From positions 25,001 to 89,000 of the forward strand of contig CAUYUJ010018316.1 in assembly GCA_963575745.1 (NCBI GenBank): a stretch of 64,000 nt of DNA, read 5' to 3'. The DNA comes from Prorocentrum cordatum. Lineage: Eukaryota > Sar > Dinophyceae > Prorocentrales > Prorocentraceae. Position 1 is the first letter of the stretch. The number at the start of each line of letters is the position of its first letter. Under the pieces are notes generated by a model. It saw nothing but the letters and a program-made list of their open reading frames with translations. It made no database searches and was not told the origin of the DNA. A program made the position numbers and the translations under genes. Below are positions 55,108 through 64,000 of this stretch, one piece after another.

Positions 55108-55585
55108 TGACGGGAACCATATACCATTGGCCCCCCGGACCCTGAAGCAAGTAGCCCAGCTCTGGATCCCAAAGCTGCCGAAAGCGATCAACTTCAATCA
55201 ATTGTCCAACTGATAATCACGATTGGCAATCTGGCAAGGCGAGGGCTGAACTCTTCAAGCCCACTTCAGGTGGCTGTATGTCATAGTGCTCGTTGACAGT
55301 ACGATCACCATTGGCAGTTTCCAGAATATGCTCCTCGCGAATAGATGTGCGATCCGATTCGGTCTGCGTCAGCTCGTTTTTATCCTGAATATGGTGCGCA
55401 GATCCACTGTCGAGAACCCAGGAGCGTGTCAACGCGGCGGTCGCTCGTGGAGGGTCGACTTGCGAAGTCATGGTCGCCTTCTGGTGTGTCTCGGAGGACT
55501 CTATGGTAGAGTCGTCGGAATCTGGAATCGCAGTTGGTGTGGCCACCGACCCCTTGTCGTGTCGGTAGTCATGTAGATCTTTATA
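55108..55585 (-). pseudogene. Copia aspartic protease with two interrupting TGA codons
   Basis: In the Gag frame. The active-site motif WVLDSGSAHHIQD is at about 55,390-55,415, followed by LETANGDRTVNEHYDI and then ALPDCQS-TGA-LSVGQLIEVDRFR, the usual conserved protease end (TGA at 55217-55219). A first TGA (55586-55588) sits at the Gag/protease boundary. The frame is otherwise open to the LINE-like insert. The catalytic Asp is intact. Confidence 0.8.
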
Positions 55586-58500
55586 TCATAACTTTGCTTC
55601 CCGTTGACAACGTTGTAGGGCGTCAAGACTTTGTTTCCACCACCATTGTGGCAGCGGATCTGGCACTTTGACGATATTGCCCTCGTTCGGCTTCTCCATC
55701 CACTTGCCCAGAATGGACTTGCCAGAAACGATGTACGGGTAGTATTCCACGGTATGTGTGTCGAAACGTATCCGACGCCGTGGTTTGGTAGATGCTGCCT
55801 TGGCCTTGTTGGCGGCCATGAGAGTCTTGTCGCGCATGACGTAACTGCGGTCGGAGTGGCGCGGGCGGCGATAGTTGGCAGGAGAGCGTGCCCTGAACTT
55901 GGGAGAACCACGGGGCGAACCGCGGCTCGTGGAACGTCGGTCACGTCCTCTGTCGCTGCCGTACGATCTGTCGCGGCCACGTGGGCTGCCGCGCCCTCCG
56001 CCACGCCCGTCTCGCCCTCGAGAGGAAGATCGCGAAGATCTGTCGCAACGACTTCTCGGCTGGCTGCGAGAGTCGGGGGACCTCCTGGACGATGAGCGAG
56101 ATCGGTCGTACTGGCGTCGGTTGTCACGTCTATTGTATGAGCCCCCCGCATTGCGGGACCCCCCGCGCTGTGGAGAGCGTTGGCTCCCCGATCCGCGGGA
56201 CGGCGGTCGGCCGCGACTGTCCTGACTGGAGGTCCGTGGGCGACTTGGGCTTCGCTCAGGTGTCTTCGTACCAGGTGCCAGGTGCGCGCATTTGCATTTG
56301 TCACCCTTGGGGCACTTGTTCTTTGCGAAGTCTCTGCGCTGCGCCTTGTGAGGGATGTTGCACTTGTCGCCTCTGGCGCAGGTGTTGCGCTCGGCGAACT
56401 CGAAGCAAAACGGATTCGATGCCGGCTTCCTGGGATTCGCAGGGGCTGAGACGCTGCGGCGAGAGTTGCCACCAGCGGTCGATGCTCTGGAAGATCTGCT
56501 GCTCTTCCAATCCCTGGAGAAGGTATGTAAAGCTTTGCATCGCTCACCATTGCGACAGTTGCCTTTCTTCCAGGCAGCGCAGACATGTACCTGATAGCGA
56601 GTCTCATGTTCGTACCGTAACTTGGTTTGATTCTTTTCCAGTTGTTTGAGCTCCAGTACGTCCAGGACGCGCTGTCGGAGCCAATCATAGGTACGATTCG
56701 GGCCGCTGGTCTTCATGCGCTGGTATTCGTACATATCCTGGTTTATCCAGGCATGCCGGCGAATCTGCGTGCGAAACAGAAATTCCAAGATCTTTGGGTC
56801 GGGTGCCTCTCGGCAATCCAACAGTAAAGCGTCCCAATCAGTAATGAAACGTGACACATCTTCATCTCTCATCCTCAGTTCTTTGAGGCGCTCGAAATCA
56901 TGCAGGTCGTCATCAACCTCTGTCACTTTATAGGACTGTATGATGTGCCAGTAGATCTGGCGTCCTTTGAGCATGCGTCCTGTGTTGTGCTCTCTGGTCT
57001 CGATGAGCCTGATCTGGTAGCGCAAGTCGGAAGATAAGATGTCGCTGAGAGCGGTCGCGAGTTTGCAATCGATGCTCTCAAAGTCTCCGCTGTCTTGTGA
57101 GTCTTCGAAAGTGCACTCGGGCTGTTCGGCCACGCATAGGAAGGCATATGCTTTGGATGGTCGCCCTGAGGCGGCTCCGAAATTATTCCGTACCTGTTGC
57201 TGCCACTCAAGCAGCTGTGTGATCTTAGGCAAGACAGGGACTCGGACGGTGTCTGGCTCCTTTATCGGTGTAGTAGTATTGACCGAAACCGCAGACAATG
57301 GTTGTGAGGGTATCGGTACACCGTCGGTAGTTGGTTCTGTGCGCACGGAAGACACTTGGCGTGTCTCTGCTGAAGCTGCCGCGGAGGCTGCTCCTGGTGA
57401 CGTACGTCGTTGTTGTCCTGCAGAAGCGCGTGGTGCTTCAGCGGACGCTGCCGTCGGCCTGTGCAGGTCGGTTGCAGGTTGAAGGTGAAGTATGGTGTCA
57501 TTGGTGTAGTCAATCAGCTGATTTGTCCAGCTCGTCATATCTTCGTGTAGCTGGTCCACTTTTTGGCGTGTGTACTCGTCAGTATCCCGAGAGCGTTGTG
57601 ATTGCCGGTCAAGTCGTTGCTCGTGGGCTCGGAGACGGGCGTTGTGCGCCTCCAACTCACTGTCCAGACGTGCGAGGCGCTCCTCAACACGTACCTTTCC
57701 AGTATCTCTCTCACGAAAGACCTGGGAGAGCTCAGACTGCGCGTGGTCCGCCGCCTTCTCGACCTCCTGCAACCTGTCAGTGAGGCGGGCGAAATCGTAA
57801 ACCGTGGGAGGAGAATCCAGCTGGCCAGTCTGGGCTCGTCCGACACGCAACTCTGCCAGGGCGTCCTGTACACCAAGAAAACGCTGCTCGATTTCAGAGA
57901 TCCGGTTAGCGAGTGGCTGCACGATCGCGTTGGTCGCATCAAGCCTTTGAGTGATAACTCTCTCAGTATTTTGCAACATGCCGATCAGGTTCGACGAGTT
58001 GGCGTGTGCTTCGGCGCGAAGCGTCGCCGTAGTGCGGTCCATGTGGGATCGAAGATCGTTGATCTGAGGCTGAACGTCGCCAAGGTCGGTGGCCTCGGCT
58101 GGTGGTGGTCGGTTGCGGAGCTGGTCGTGGATCTCGTCGTGGAGAATCCTGACTGCTGAAACGCCTGTGTCGCGTACGATCACAATCTGTTGCTCCATCT
58201 GCGCGAGGTAGTTGCGCAGGTTCTCGACCGTCGCCGATCGTTCACCTGAGTGTGACATCTCACGGTCAATCTGGTACTGCAGCTCACTTAAGATGCGGCG
58301 ATATTCAGCGATCCTGGAATAAATGATCACTAAGGCGCCGTCGAGATCATGGCGTGGAGCAGCAGTATTGGCAGCGTTCGTCTGAACGCTCTGCATCAGT
58401 CCAGAGTACTGTCTGGACACGAAGGTTCCAACCTGGTCTCTGAGCTCAGCTATTTCGCCTGCAGCGGACGTTGCCGCCAGCAGGTCATCTGAGATGGAGA

Positions 58501-59137
58501 GGTGGGGAGCGTCAGCTCCCCTCTGCACCCTCTCGCGAGGAGTGCATGGCCTCTGCGAGGCAGCACGCGGACTCGACCTCTTCTCGTTGTATGGGCCTGT
58601 GGCCCCGCGACGGTTGCGCAAGGACGAGCTGCGGCTAGGGCCGTGCGTGTGTGGTGCCTGATGAGATGATACCTGGGGGTACTGCGTCTGCGGCTGCGCC
58701 GTCACTGGTCGACTGAGTTCCTGGAAGGTGGCTACGTGCTCCGCTACAGGAGCGGTCGCAGGGCTGGTCATGCCAGCACCTGTGGTCCATCGGCGGTCAG
58801 CGCGAAAGCACCCTGGAGTATCAGGACCAGTGGGGCTCGCGCCCGACACAGTTGGGATTGCTCCCGACGGAGGAGGAGATGGAGGATCGAAGGTAGGCGT
58901 GTGAAATTCCCGACTGCCTGCTCCTACTCCTTCTCCTGTCCCCCCGCGGGCGGCGTGGCGGTGAAGTTCAGCAGCTAGCCGCGCCTCGGGTCCGTCGGAG
59001 CTGTGGGGGGTACCTGGGACACCTACACGGTCCACACTAAGGCTCTCCAACTCATCACCGAGCCGTCGCGCCGTCGGCGAGCCCAGACGCGAGGCCCCGA
59101 TGGACCCCTTACGGCGCATGCGCCGCTTGGGTTCCAT
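55586..59137 (-). CDS. Gag protein of the copia element, three CCCH zinc knuckles
   Basis: 1,183-codon uninterrupted frame starting 65 bases inside the 5' LTR. Residues 1-190 are Ser/Pro/Arg-rich. About 250-570 is a long helical, probably coiled-coil region (REERDTGKVRVEERL-like heptads). About 700-840 resembles the copia Gag core (IYWHIIQSYKV, RFITDWDALLLDC, YDWLRQRVLDVLEL). Three CCCH fingers follow: CX7CX5CX3H near 852-870, CX8CX5CX3H near 911-929, and a third near 936-952 lacking its first Cys. The tail is Arg/Ser-rich (RSRSSSRRS) and Gly-rich, likely RNA-binding. Gag forms the particle and binds the element RNA. It is longer than usual copia Gag. It ends at a TGA, after which protease continues in the same frame. 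Confidence 0.9.
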   Translation of the reverse strand: MEPKRRMRRKGSIGASRLGSPTARRLGDELESLSVDRVGVPGTPHSSDGPEARLAAELHRHAARGGTGEGVGAGSREFHTPTFDPPSPPPSGAIPTVSGASPTGPDTPGCFRADRRWTTGAGMTSPATAPVAEHVATFQELSRPVTAQPQTQYPQVSSHQAPHTHGPSRSSSLRNRRGATGPYNEKRSSPRAASQRPCTPRERVQRGADAPHLSISDDLLAATSAAGEIAELRDQVGTFVSRQYSGLMQSVQTNAANTAAPRHDLDGALVIIYSRIAEYRRILSELQYQIDREMSHSGERSATVENLRNYLAQMEQQIVIVRDTGVSAVRILHDEIHDQLRNRPPPAEATDLGDVQPQINDLRSHMDRTTATLRAEAHANSSNLIGMLQNTERVITQRLDATNAIVQPLANRISEIEQRFLGVQDALAELRVGRAQTGQLDSPPTVYDFARLTDRLQEVEKAADHAQSELSQVFRERDTGKVRVEERLARLDSELEAHNARLRAHEQRLDRQSQRSRDTDEYTRQKVDQLHEDMTSWTNQLIDYTNDTILHLQPATDLHRPTAASAEAPRASAGQQRRTSPGAASAAASAETRQVSSVRTEPTTDGVPIPSQPLSAVSVNTTTPIKEPDTVRVPVLPKITQLLEWQQQVRNNFGAASGRPSKAYAFLCVAEQPECTFEDSQDSGDFESIDCKLATALSDILSSDLRYQIRLIETREHNTGRMLKGRQIYWHIIQSYKVTEVDDDLHDFERLKELRMRDEDVSRFITDWDALLLDCREAPDPKILEFLFRTQIRRHAWINQDMYEYQRMKTSGPNRTYDWLRQRVLDVLELKQLEKNQTKLRYEHETRYQVHVCAAWKKGNCRNGERCKALHTFSRDWKSSRSSRASTAGGNSRRSVSAPANPRKPASNPFCFEFAERNTCARGDKCNIPHKAQRRDFAKNKCPKGDKCKCAHLAPGTKTPERSPSRPRTSSQDSRGRPPSRGSGSQRSPQRGGSRNAGGSYNRRDNRRQYDRSRSSSRRSPDSRSQPRSRCDRSSRSSSRGRDGRGGGRGSPRGRDRSYGSDRGRDRRSTSRGSPRGSPKFRARSPANYRRPRHSDRSYVMRDKTLMAANKAKAASTKPRRRIRFDTHTVEYYPYIVSGKSILGKWMEKPNEGNIVKVPDPLPQWWWKQSLDALQRCQREAKL

Positions 59138-59190
59138 CGAAGCCGCGTGCGAGATCGCGACGCGGGGTTTGATAAACTGTGATCTTTACA

Positions 59191-59202
59191 GGGCTGATAG
59201 CC
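59191..59202 (-). promoter_or_regulatory. Candidate primer-binding site next to the 5' LTR
   Basis: On the element strand the sequence directly after the LTR is GGCTATCAGCCC. It shares the TATCAG core with the initiator-Met-tRNA primer sites of many copia elements (TGGTATCAGAGC): 8 of 12 positions, including the central six. Which tRNA primes this element cannot be settled from the window. Confidence 0.4.
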
Positions 59203-59399
59203 TGTGTATGGGGTTAGAGTACAAATGTACACAACCCCTGATCCGCTGGTAGAGGAAAGGAGGGAAAGATTGATATCTTTTCCTCCTGCACGATCAAAGG
59301 TCTGATCGATCGGATCCAATACCTGAGCCCAAACGGCCAGGCGCAAGAGAGGTGAGGATAAGGACTATATATGAGGGTATTATACGGGTTCCATTCACA
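59203..59399 (-). repeat. 5' LTR
   Basis: 197 bases; on the element strand starts TGTGAATGG and ends ATACACA. It contains a TATA-like CATATATAG about 30 bases from its start, a possible promoter, and the CT-rich complement of AGAGGAAAGGAGGGAAAG. It matches the 3' LTR with about 15 differences and without the AT expansion. Confidence 0.9.
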
Positions 59400-60830
59400 G
59401 GAGGAGGGGGGGAGAACGGACCGTGGGCGCGCACCGAGGCGGACACCAGAGCACGGCGCGGCTTCCTGAGCGGCGGGCTGCCGCACCCAGGTCGCCTTAG
59501 AACTATGTTTTGCGGGGTCGAAGGCCTTCTGGTGGATCGGGTGCGGTGGTGCCGCCCATCGGAGCGGGACGGCGGAGGCCGCAGCTCACACGAGACGAGG
59601 GCGATGGGAAGCAGGAGCTCGACGGAGGAATCGTCGTCTTCCTGCGCCTTGGTCGTCCCCGAAACCCGGCCGCACTGGAGGAGCAGCATCTTGGGAGAGG
59701 CCCTGGGGAGCGACGCCAGGGGCCGGGCGTGGCGCGGCAGACAAGGGAGTGCTGGATGGAATCCACGCCATCCTCGCAGCCCCAGCGGCCGCGTGCACGA
59801 TCACGGCGCGCGTGCGTACGGCCATCGTGCTGCCAGAGGGAACGCAGGAGCTTTTCTGGCCACGGCGGGCCTGGGCCACAAACAGAATATCCGCGACAGA
59901 AGTCCCAGGAGCGGCCCGAACACCCGAGCCCCTCCGGAGCCCAAAGCGGTCCTTATTTCGGCGTCTTGACTGCACAGTGGGAGGGTGTGCCAATCACCGC
60001 ACAGGGTACGAAGCCAGAGCCAACGCCAGGCGGGCGTCACGTTCGCGAGCTCTGTTCGAAGGGGGACGCCACCGGGCCTTCAAGGTGAGAGCGGAGGGAG
60101 CCTCACCGAACCACGCGAGGAGCCCCTTGCGGATGGTGACCTCGAGCTGGTCGGTATAGTTGCTAATACTCGCAGGAGTTTGGACAGACGTCGCTGGTGA
60201 TGAGGACGTTAGCCCTGCTCGTGCTCACGAGCAGCGCGATGAATCACGACTATTGCCTGGCGTTGAAGGCGGCGAATGGCCGTTGGCGTGCCCACTAGGA
60301 CACAGTTGGCAAGCGCCTCGAAGCGCTAGACGATGGAGACTCGGTCCAAACGTGGGAGACAACCTTCCCTCAGCCAGGTCGCACAATCCGAGGTGGGTCC
60401 CCGCTGATTTTTGCAAGGCTTGGTAGTTGGATTGCCAGTCAGTGATGTTGGCTGTCGCCATGCGCCACACCGACGCGAAACCGAGGATCTTCATGGAGAG
60501 AATGGCCGCCGTCGGGAACCGCGATGCGCAGCTCAGGATGCATCGAACTCGAGGTACCACATGCGCCTCTCCGTGACACAACGCCTTCGGCATGGGGAAG
60601 AACTGTGCCGCGCTAGCTAAGGACGGGCAGGCACGGGACGGCATTCAGGCGGGCCGCCAAATCCACTGGGAATGGGGGATTACTGGTTGCTACGGTTCTC
60701 TGCCACCATTTGGGGCCGGCTTGGTGCAACTGGTCTGCGGGGGCTGCTCCAGGTCCCACCAAGACACCCGGATACTTGGCAGCCGCCGCCACGTTGACGT
60801 CAGACCACTGGGGGACAACGGTCGCGAGAG
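59400..60830. other. No gene supported in 1.4 kb
   Basis: Immediately outside the 5' LTR the sequence is GGAGGAGGGGGG. The rest is GC-rich with overlapping frames (192 codons plus, 135 codons minus), none recognisable. Confidence 0.4.
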
Positions 60831-60833
60831 AGG

Positions 60834-60900
60834 GTGAGGGAAGGAGGAGGAGGAGGAGTGGGGGGCAGCAGGAAAGGAGGAAAACAGGAGGGGGGTAGGG
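60834..60900 (+). repeat. GGA/GGGG purine tract
   Basis: GAGGGAAGGAGGAGGAGGAG and following G/A-rich sequence. Confidence 0.7.
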
Positions 60901-60951
60901 AAGGAAGTAGAGAAACAAACAACTGCAGCAACATGACCTGTAGGAGGTCCG

Positions 60952-61057
60952 CGGACTTCTTGGATCCGCGCTGGACCCCCTCCTTGCGCGCGGAGCGCGT
61001 CAAGGGCGGCGCCGGAGGCGCTGCCAGAGGGGCCCAGCGCAGATCCAAGAATTCCGG
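60952..61057 (+). repeat. Small inverted-repeat element, family 3, copy 2
   Basis: Left arm TTCTTGGATCCGCGC, right arm GCGCAGATCCAAGAA, complementary apart from one inserted base. The interior is GC-rich with GCGCGCGGAGCG and GGGCGGCG. It is homologous to 33,566-33,645, which has a shorter interior. Confidence 0.7.
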
Positions 61058-61099
61058 GCAGAGCTCCGACAATTCATGCTTCTGCAGACGGCCTCCGAG

Positions 61100-61740
61100 G
61101 ACGGGAGGGAGGAGGAGCAGGGAGGAGCGGGAGGGGGGGGGGGGGACAGCGGTGGCGCGAGAGGGTTGGGGGGGATGGGGGGGCGGAGGGGCAGAGGGCC
61201 AGGGGGAGAGCACGAGGGGGAGGAGGAGGGGAGCAGGGCGGGGAGGGAGGGAGGGAGGAGCGGAGGCGGAGGCCCCGTCCTGGCACTCGTCGCTGCTGGA
61301 GGCCCCCTCGAGGCCTCGGCTCGGGAGGGGGTGGGGGGGGGGTGCGGGGGCGGGGGTGAGGGGCCGAGGGCGGCCCCTCGCCTGGGGCGGGTCGGGGGCG
61401 GACCTCGGCGCCAGACGGGCTCGGCCGATGCAGGAGGAAGCCGCGCCAGGGTGTCTTGGCAGGAGGAGGAGGCGGAGGAGGAGGAGGAGGAGGAGGAGGA
61501 GGAGGAGGAGGAGGAGGAGGCCCCTCCGGAGGACAGGAGGAGGAGGAGGAGGAGGAGGAGGAGGAGGAGGAGGAGGAGGACAAGAGGAGGAGGACAAGAG
61601 GAGGAGGAGGACAAGAGGAGGAGGAGGAGGAGGAGGAGGAGGAGGAAGAGGAGGACAAGGAGGAGGAGGACAAGAGGAGGAGGAGGAGGAGGAGGAGGAG
61701 GAGGAGGAGGAGGAGGAGGAGGAGGAGGAACAAGCGAGGA
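61100..61740 (+). repeat. GGA/GAG-rich region with near-pure (GGA)n at 61,460-61,735
   Basis: A G-rich imperfect part at 61,100-61,460, then GGA triplets with ACAAGAGG interruptions. Frames of more than 300 codons on both strands are poly-Glu/Arg/Gly and poly-Pro/Ser/Leu products of the repeat. Confidence 0.9.
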
Positions 61741-62032
61741 GCGGCAGAGGGAGGGGCTGCAGCAGGCCCTCTTCGCCACTTCCCTCCCGCCCCGTCTTCG
61801 CCCCTCGCCCTCTCCCCACGCACTCCCCGCCCCGTCCCTCGCTCGCCATCGCTCGGACGTCCATTCCCTGTGTTTTTTTGTGTCGTGCGTGGCTTTTTCG
61901 CCAAATGATCAAGGGTGCTCCTCGATGGCCCTCGCCGAAGGAAAAATGCACACGTCCGAGCGATGCCAAGCTCGTACCACCTCCTCGTCGCCCCTGGCCC
62001 TCTTCCTCGACGCTTGTGGAGGGCGCTCCATG

Positions 62033-62214
62033 GAGAGGAAACAGGTTGCCACATGATTCCCAGATGTCTAAAACATGTGTTAGACATGTTGTAGACATGT
62101 AGCGCATGTTGTAATCATGTGTAGAACATGTCCGACATTTTAAACACATGTTGAATTCAATGATAAGACTGTTCGGATGTCCGTTGTCGTGGCATCCACA
62201 ACTCTACGCCCTCG
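62033..62214 (-). repeat. ACATGT-array repeat family, minus-oriented copy
   Basis: Reverse-complemented, it carries the TTGTGGATGCCACGACAACG block, TCTTATCATTGAATT, then spaced ACATGT/CATGTT palindromes and GACATCTGG, matching 32,567-32,746 in order. Confidence 0.75.
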
Positions 62215-62314
62215 CCTCGTTCCTGTTCCTTTTCCTCTTCGCCCTCCGTGCCCCTGTCTGGTGGATGGGCGTGCAAAAGAGCCCGCTGGAAGGACGGGCG
62301 GCGAAGCGCAAACT

Positions 62315-62950
62315 GCTGGAGCTGGCCAGCACCTGCGCTGCAGATGTCGGGGGGCTTCCCAGACCTGGCTCAGACGCTTTGAGACCCTGGCATCGCATTG
62401 TTTTTTCGCGCTGGGCGTTTTGGCCCAGCTTCGGGCCCCAAGGAGCTTCACGGATCGATGCGGCGCGAGACATGCAGCAGAAAGATGGTCCGGGGCTCTG
62501 GCCGTGATCTTTCCTGGTCTGGCAATTTGTTCACAATGTCGTACCTCAGGGAACCTGGCCCTGCCGCCTCCAGGGCCGAATCCCCGCCTCCTCGTGTTGC
62601 GAAGCAATCACGGTGGGAGGCGTTCGGCCATGTCTGGCCTCCGGGAGCACTCGACGGGCCTCAAACAGAACGCCCCCGGGGAAGGGGTCTATAGACCACT
62701 GGGGGTCACCGCTGTGAGACAAAAACAACGACGCTGGAGCTGGGGCCACGGCCAAAGTCCGGCTCAACCGCCCTGAGATCCTGGCGTCGCACTTTTTCCG
62801 CGCTGGGTGTCTTCGCCTGGTTTCGGGCCGCTGCATTCTCGCAGATCGATCCAGCTCGAGAGAGGCCGCAGAACGATGGGGACATGGGGCTGCGGCCGTG
62901 ATTCCCCACCTGCAGGTTGGGGTCGTTGGGTTTCAAGAATTGACCTCCCG
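62315..62950 (+). repeat. Diverged tandem duplication, period about 410 bases
   Basis: Left unit about 62,315-62,560 and right unit about 62,728-62,950 share GCTGGAGCTGG, CTGAGATCCTGGC/TTGAGACCCTGGC, CGCGCTGGG, GATCGATSC, and GGCCGTGATYTT/CC in the same order. Confidence 0.6.
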
Positions 62951-62959
62951 GCACGCCCA

Positions 62960-63093
62960 CCCTGCACACAGTGGCCGCCAGATCCCCAAGTCCACCGAGA
63001 ATCCCCCGAGACCCCCGCATCGCGCCGACCCGCACACTCTGCATACCACGGCCGTCAGATCCCCAGGTTCACGGAGAATCCCCCGTGGCCCCC
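62960..63093 (+). repeat. Tandem duplication, period about 79 bases
   Basis: Two units share CCGNCAGATCCCCA and GAGAATCCCCCG in order. Confidence 0.7.
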
Positions 63094-63149
63094 TTCGAAG
63101 AACGCGACAGAACCTGACAGAGCTGAGCACAGCATCGCACTTCACGACA

Positions 63150-64000
63150 TAAGACAACATAACAACACATACCATTACACCGCCGCTGAACATATCATGA
63201 CACACGATCGCATATCATATCATAACATAACACATCAACACATGTCGTAGCATTGTACATCATGCATCACATACCATGACAGAGAGGGAAACAGCATATC
63301 GATGCTTTCTTGGATCGTAGCATATCCTCATACCATGATTAACAGAGCAGGTCACCACCTGGTATGACATGTTAACGCGTAAGATGTCGTGATAACGCAT
63401 GGCATGGCAGGGCGGACAGGACATACCATATCATAACAACACACGCACAATAACACTCCATACCATACCATACCTGACCATGCCATAACATATCAAACAT
63501 GGCCACTATGACATACCAAAGCATGCCATCACACAACACTGCATGACCAATCAGTCAACACCATGGCACACCATACCATGACAGAGCGAGGCAGAACAGA
63601 TCACAACATAGCAAAACGAAACACGGAACACTACCAACCCATGACAAGACATGATGCATATTATAATGGAATGAGTTGCTGAATAATAACACAACGCCGC
63701 ATAACAACGCATTCAATGGCAGAGCCGGGCATACGCATACATCAACCAGCATGACGCGACACACAAACCCAAACCATACCATAGCATAACATGTCATATC
63801 ATGGCGTAGCACGGGGTACCATAGCCATGACAGGATACACCAAAGCATGGCATAGCACAACATCACAGCACAGCGCATTCCAACCCATGACAGCACATAG
63901 CACGACAGAGGGCGACGAACATATGGTGAACTAGAAGAACATAACAACACAGGACAGAGCATGCAATTACATGTCATGGCGAAGCAGGGCATGACTGAAC
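63150..64000 (+). repeat. CATAM/CATAC pentamer-type satellite to window end
   Basis: Highly repetitive CATAC, CATAA, CATGA and CATAG words (for example CATACCATACCATAC) with occasional GACAGAGC stretches. There is no unit of fixed length; it runs off the window. No gene. Confidence 0.8.

Larger units (their letters stand above)
39445..59399 (-). mobile_element. ~20-kb Ty1/copia-type LTR retrotransposon (degenerate copy)
   Basis: Bounded by direct terminal repeats (39445-39640 and 59203-59399), both TG...CA on the element strand. The internal order on the minus strand is Gag, protease, integrase, reverse transcriptase, RNase H, which is the copia order (integrase before RT). It then carries about 7.4 kb of extra coding sequence and a structured AU-rich tail. 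Left and right flanks are both GGA-rich, and a 5-base target duplication would be hard to see in such a repeat (GGAGT against GGAGG). At about 20 kb it is several times a typical 5-6 kb copia element. About 2 kb is a LINE-like fragment with GGA arrays, and the rest is native accessory sequence. Four in-frame stops in gag-pol and several frameshifts make this copy non-functional as it stands. Confidence 0.9.

Noticed and set aside
59352-60200. Plus-strand frames of about 200 codons outside the 5' LTR
   Set aside because: Arg/Pro/Gly-rich GC-driven frames with no motif; part overlaps the LTR itself.

Overview
The window looks like nuclear DNA of a dinoflagellate (confidence about 0.8; the species cannot be fixed from the window). 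The reasons are its high GC, very low gene density, abundant simple-sequence arrays, several families of short terminal-inverted-repeat elements, and a Ty1/copia retrotransposon whose Gag carries CCCH zinc knuckles. No rRNA, tRNA, CRISPR or bacterial-type operon was recognised.

Layout. 1-1.8 kb: GC-rich DNA with a degenerate GTCAACTC repeat. 1.8-5.4 kb: a large trinucleotide array that is (AGT)n on the left and (ACT)n on the right, with two abutting palindromes at the switch. 5.4-6.3 kb: CT-rich tract. 6.3-11.6 kb (minus strand): one broken reading frame of about 1,770 codons, unrecognised, interrupted by one TAG and two homopolymer-associated frameshifts. 11.6-39.4 kb: essentially gene-free repeat landscape. 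It holds dispersed repeats at 14-19 kb in both orientations, CCAAGAGGCC-type and GCATT-type arrays, (GGA)n/(TCC)n arrays, and short inverted-repeat elements. One of these elements (35394-35589) has a clean 5-bp target duplication and an empty site in a paralogous segment 2 kb away.

39,445-59,399 (minus strand) is one Ty1/copia-type retrotransposon of about 20 kb with roughly 196-bp LTRs (TG...CA, about 90% alike), sitting in a (GGA)n tract. Reading 5' to 3' on the minus strand: 5' LTR, candidate primer-binding site, Gag, protease, an in-frame LINE-like nuclease fragment with a long (GGA)n array, integrase, reverse transcriptase (YVDD), RNase H. Then follow about 7.4 kb of additional coding sequence that is not part of a standard copia element and includes a Tpt1/KptA-like domain (RNA 2'-phosphotransferase/ADP-ribosyltransferase fold), a broken small ORF, a cluster of four perfect hairpins, and the 3' LTR. 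Several in-frame stops and frameshifts show that this copy is not intact, but the reading frames are long enough to reconstruct its plan.

59.4-64 kb: no supported gene. It holds GGA/GAG-rich arrays, a second (inverted) copy of an ACATGT-array repeat also seen at 32.6 kb, diverged tandem duplications, and a CATAM-type pentamer satellite to the window end. The strongest leads are the accessory region of the retrotransposon with its Tpt1-like domain, the hairpin cluster before its 3' LTR, and the TIR element with a visible empty site.
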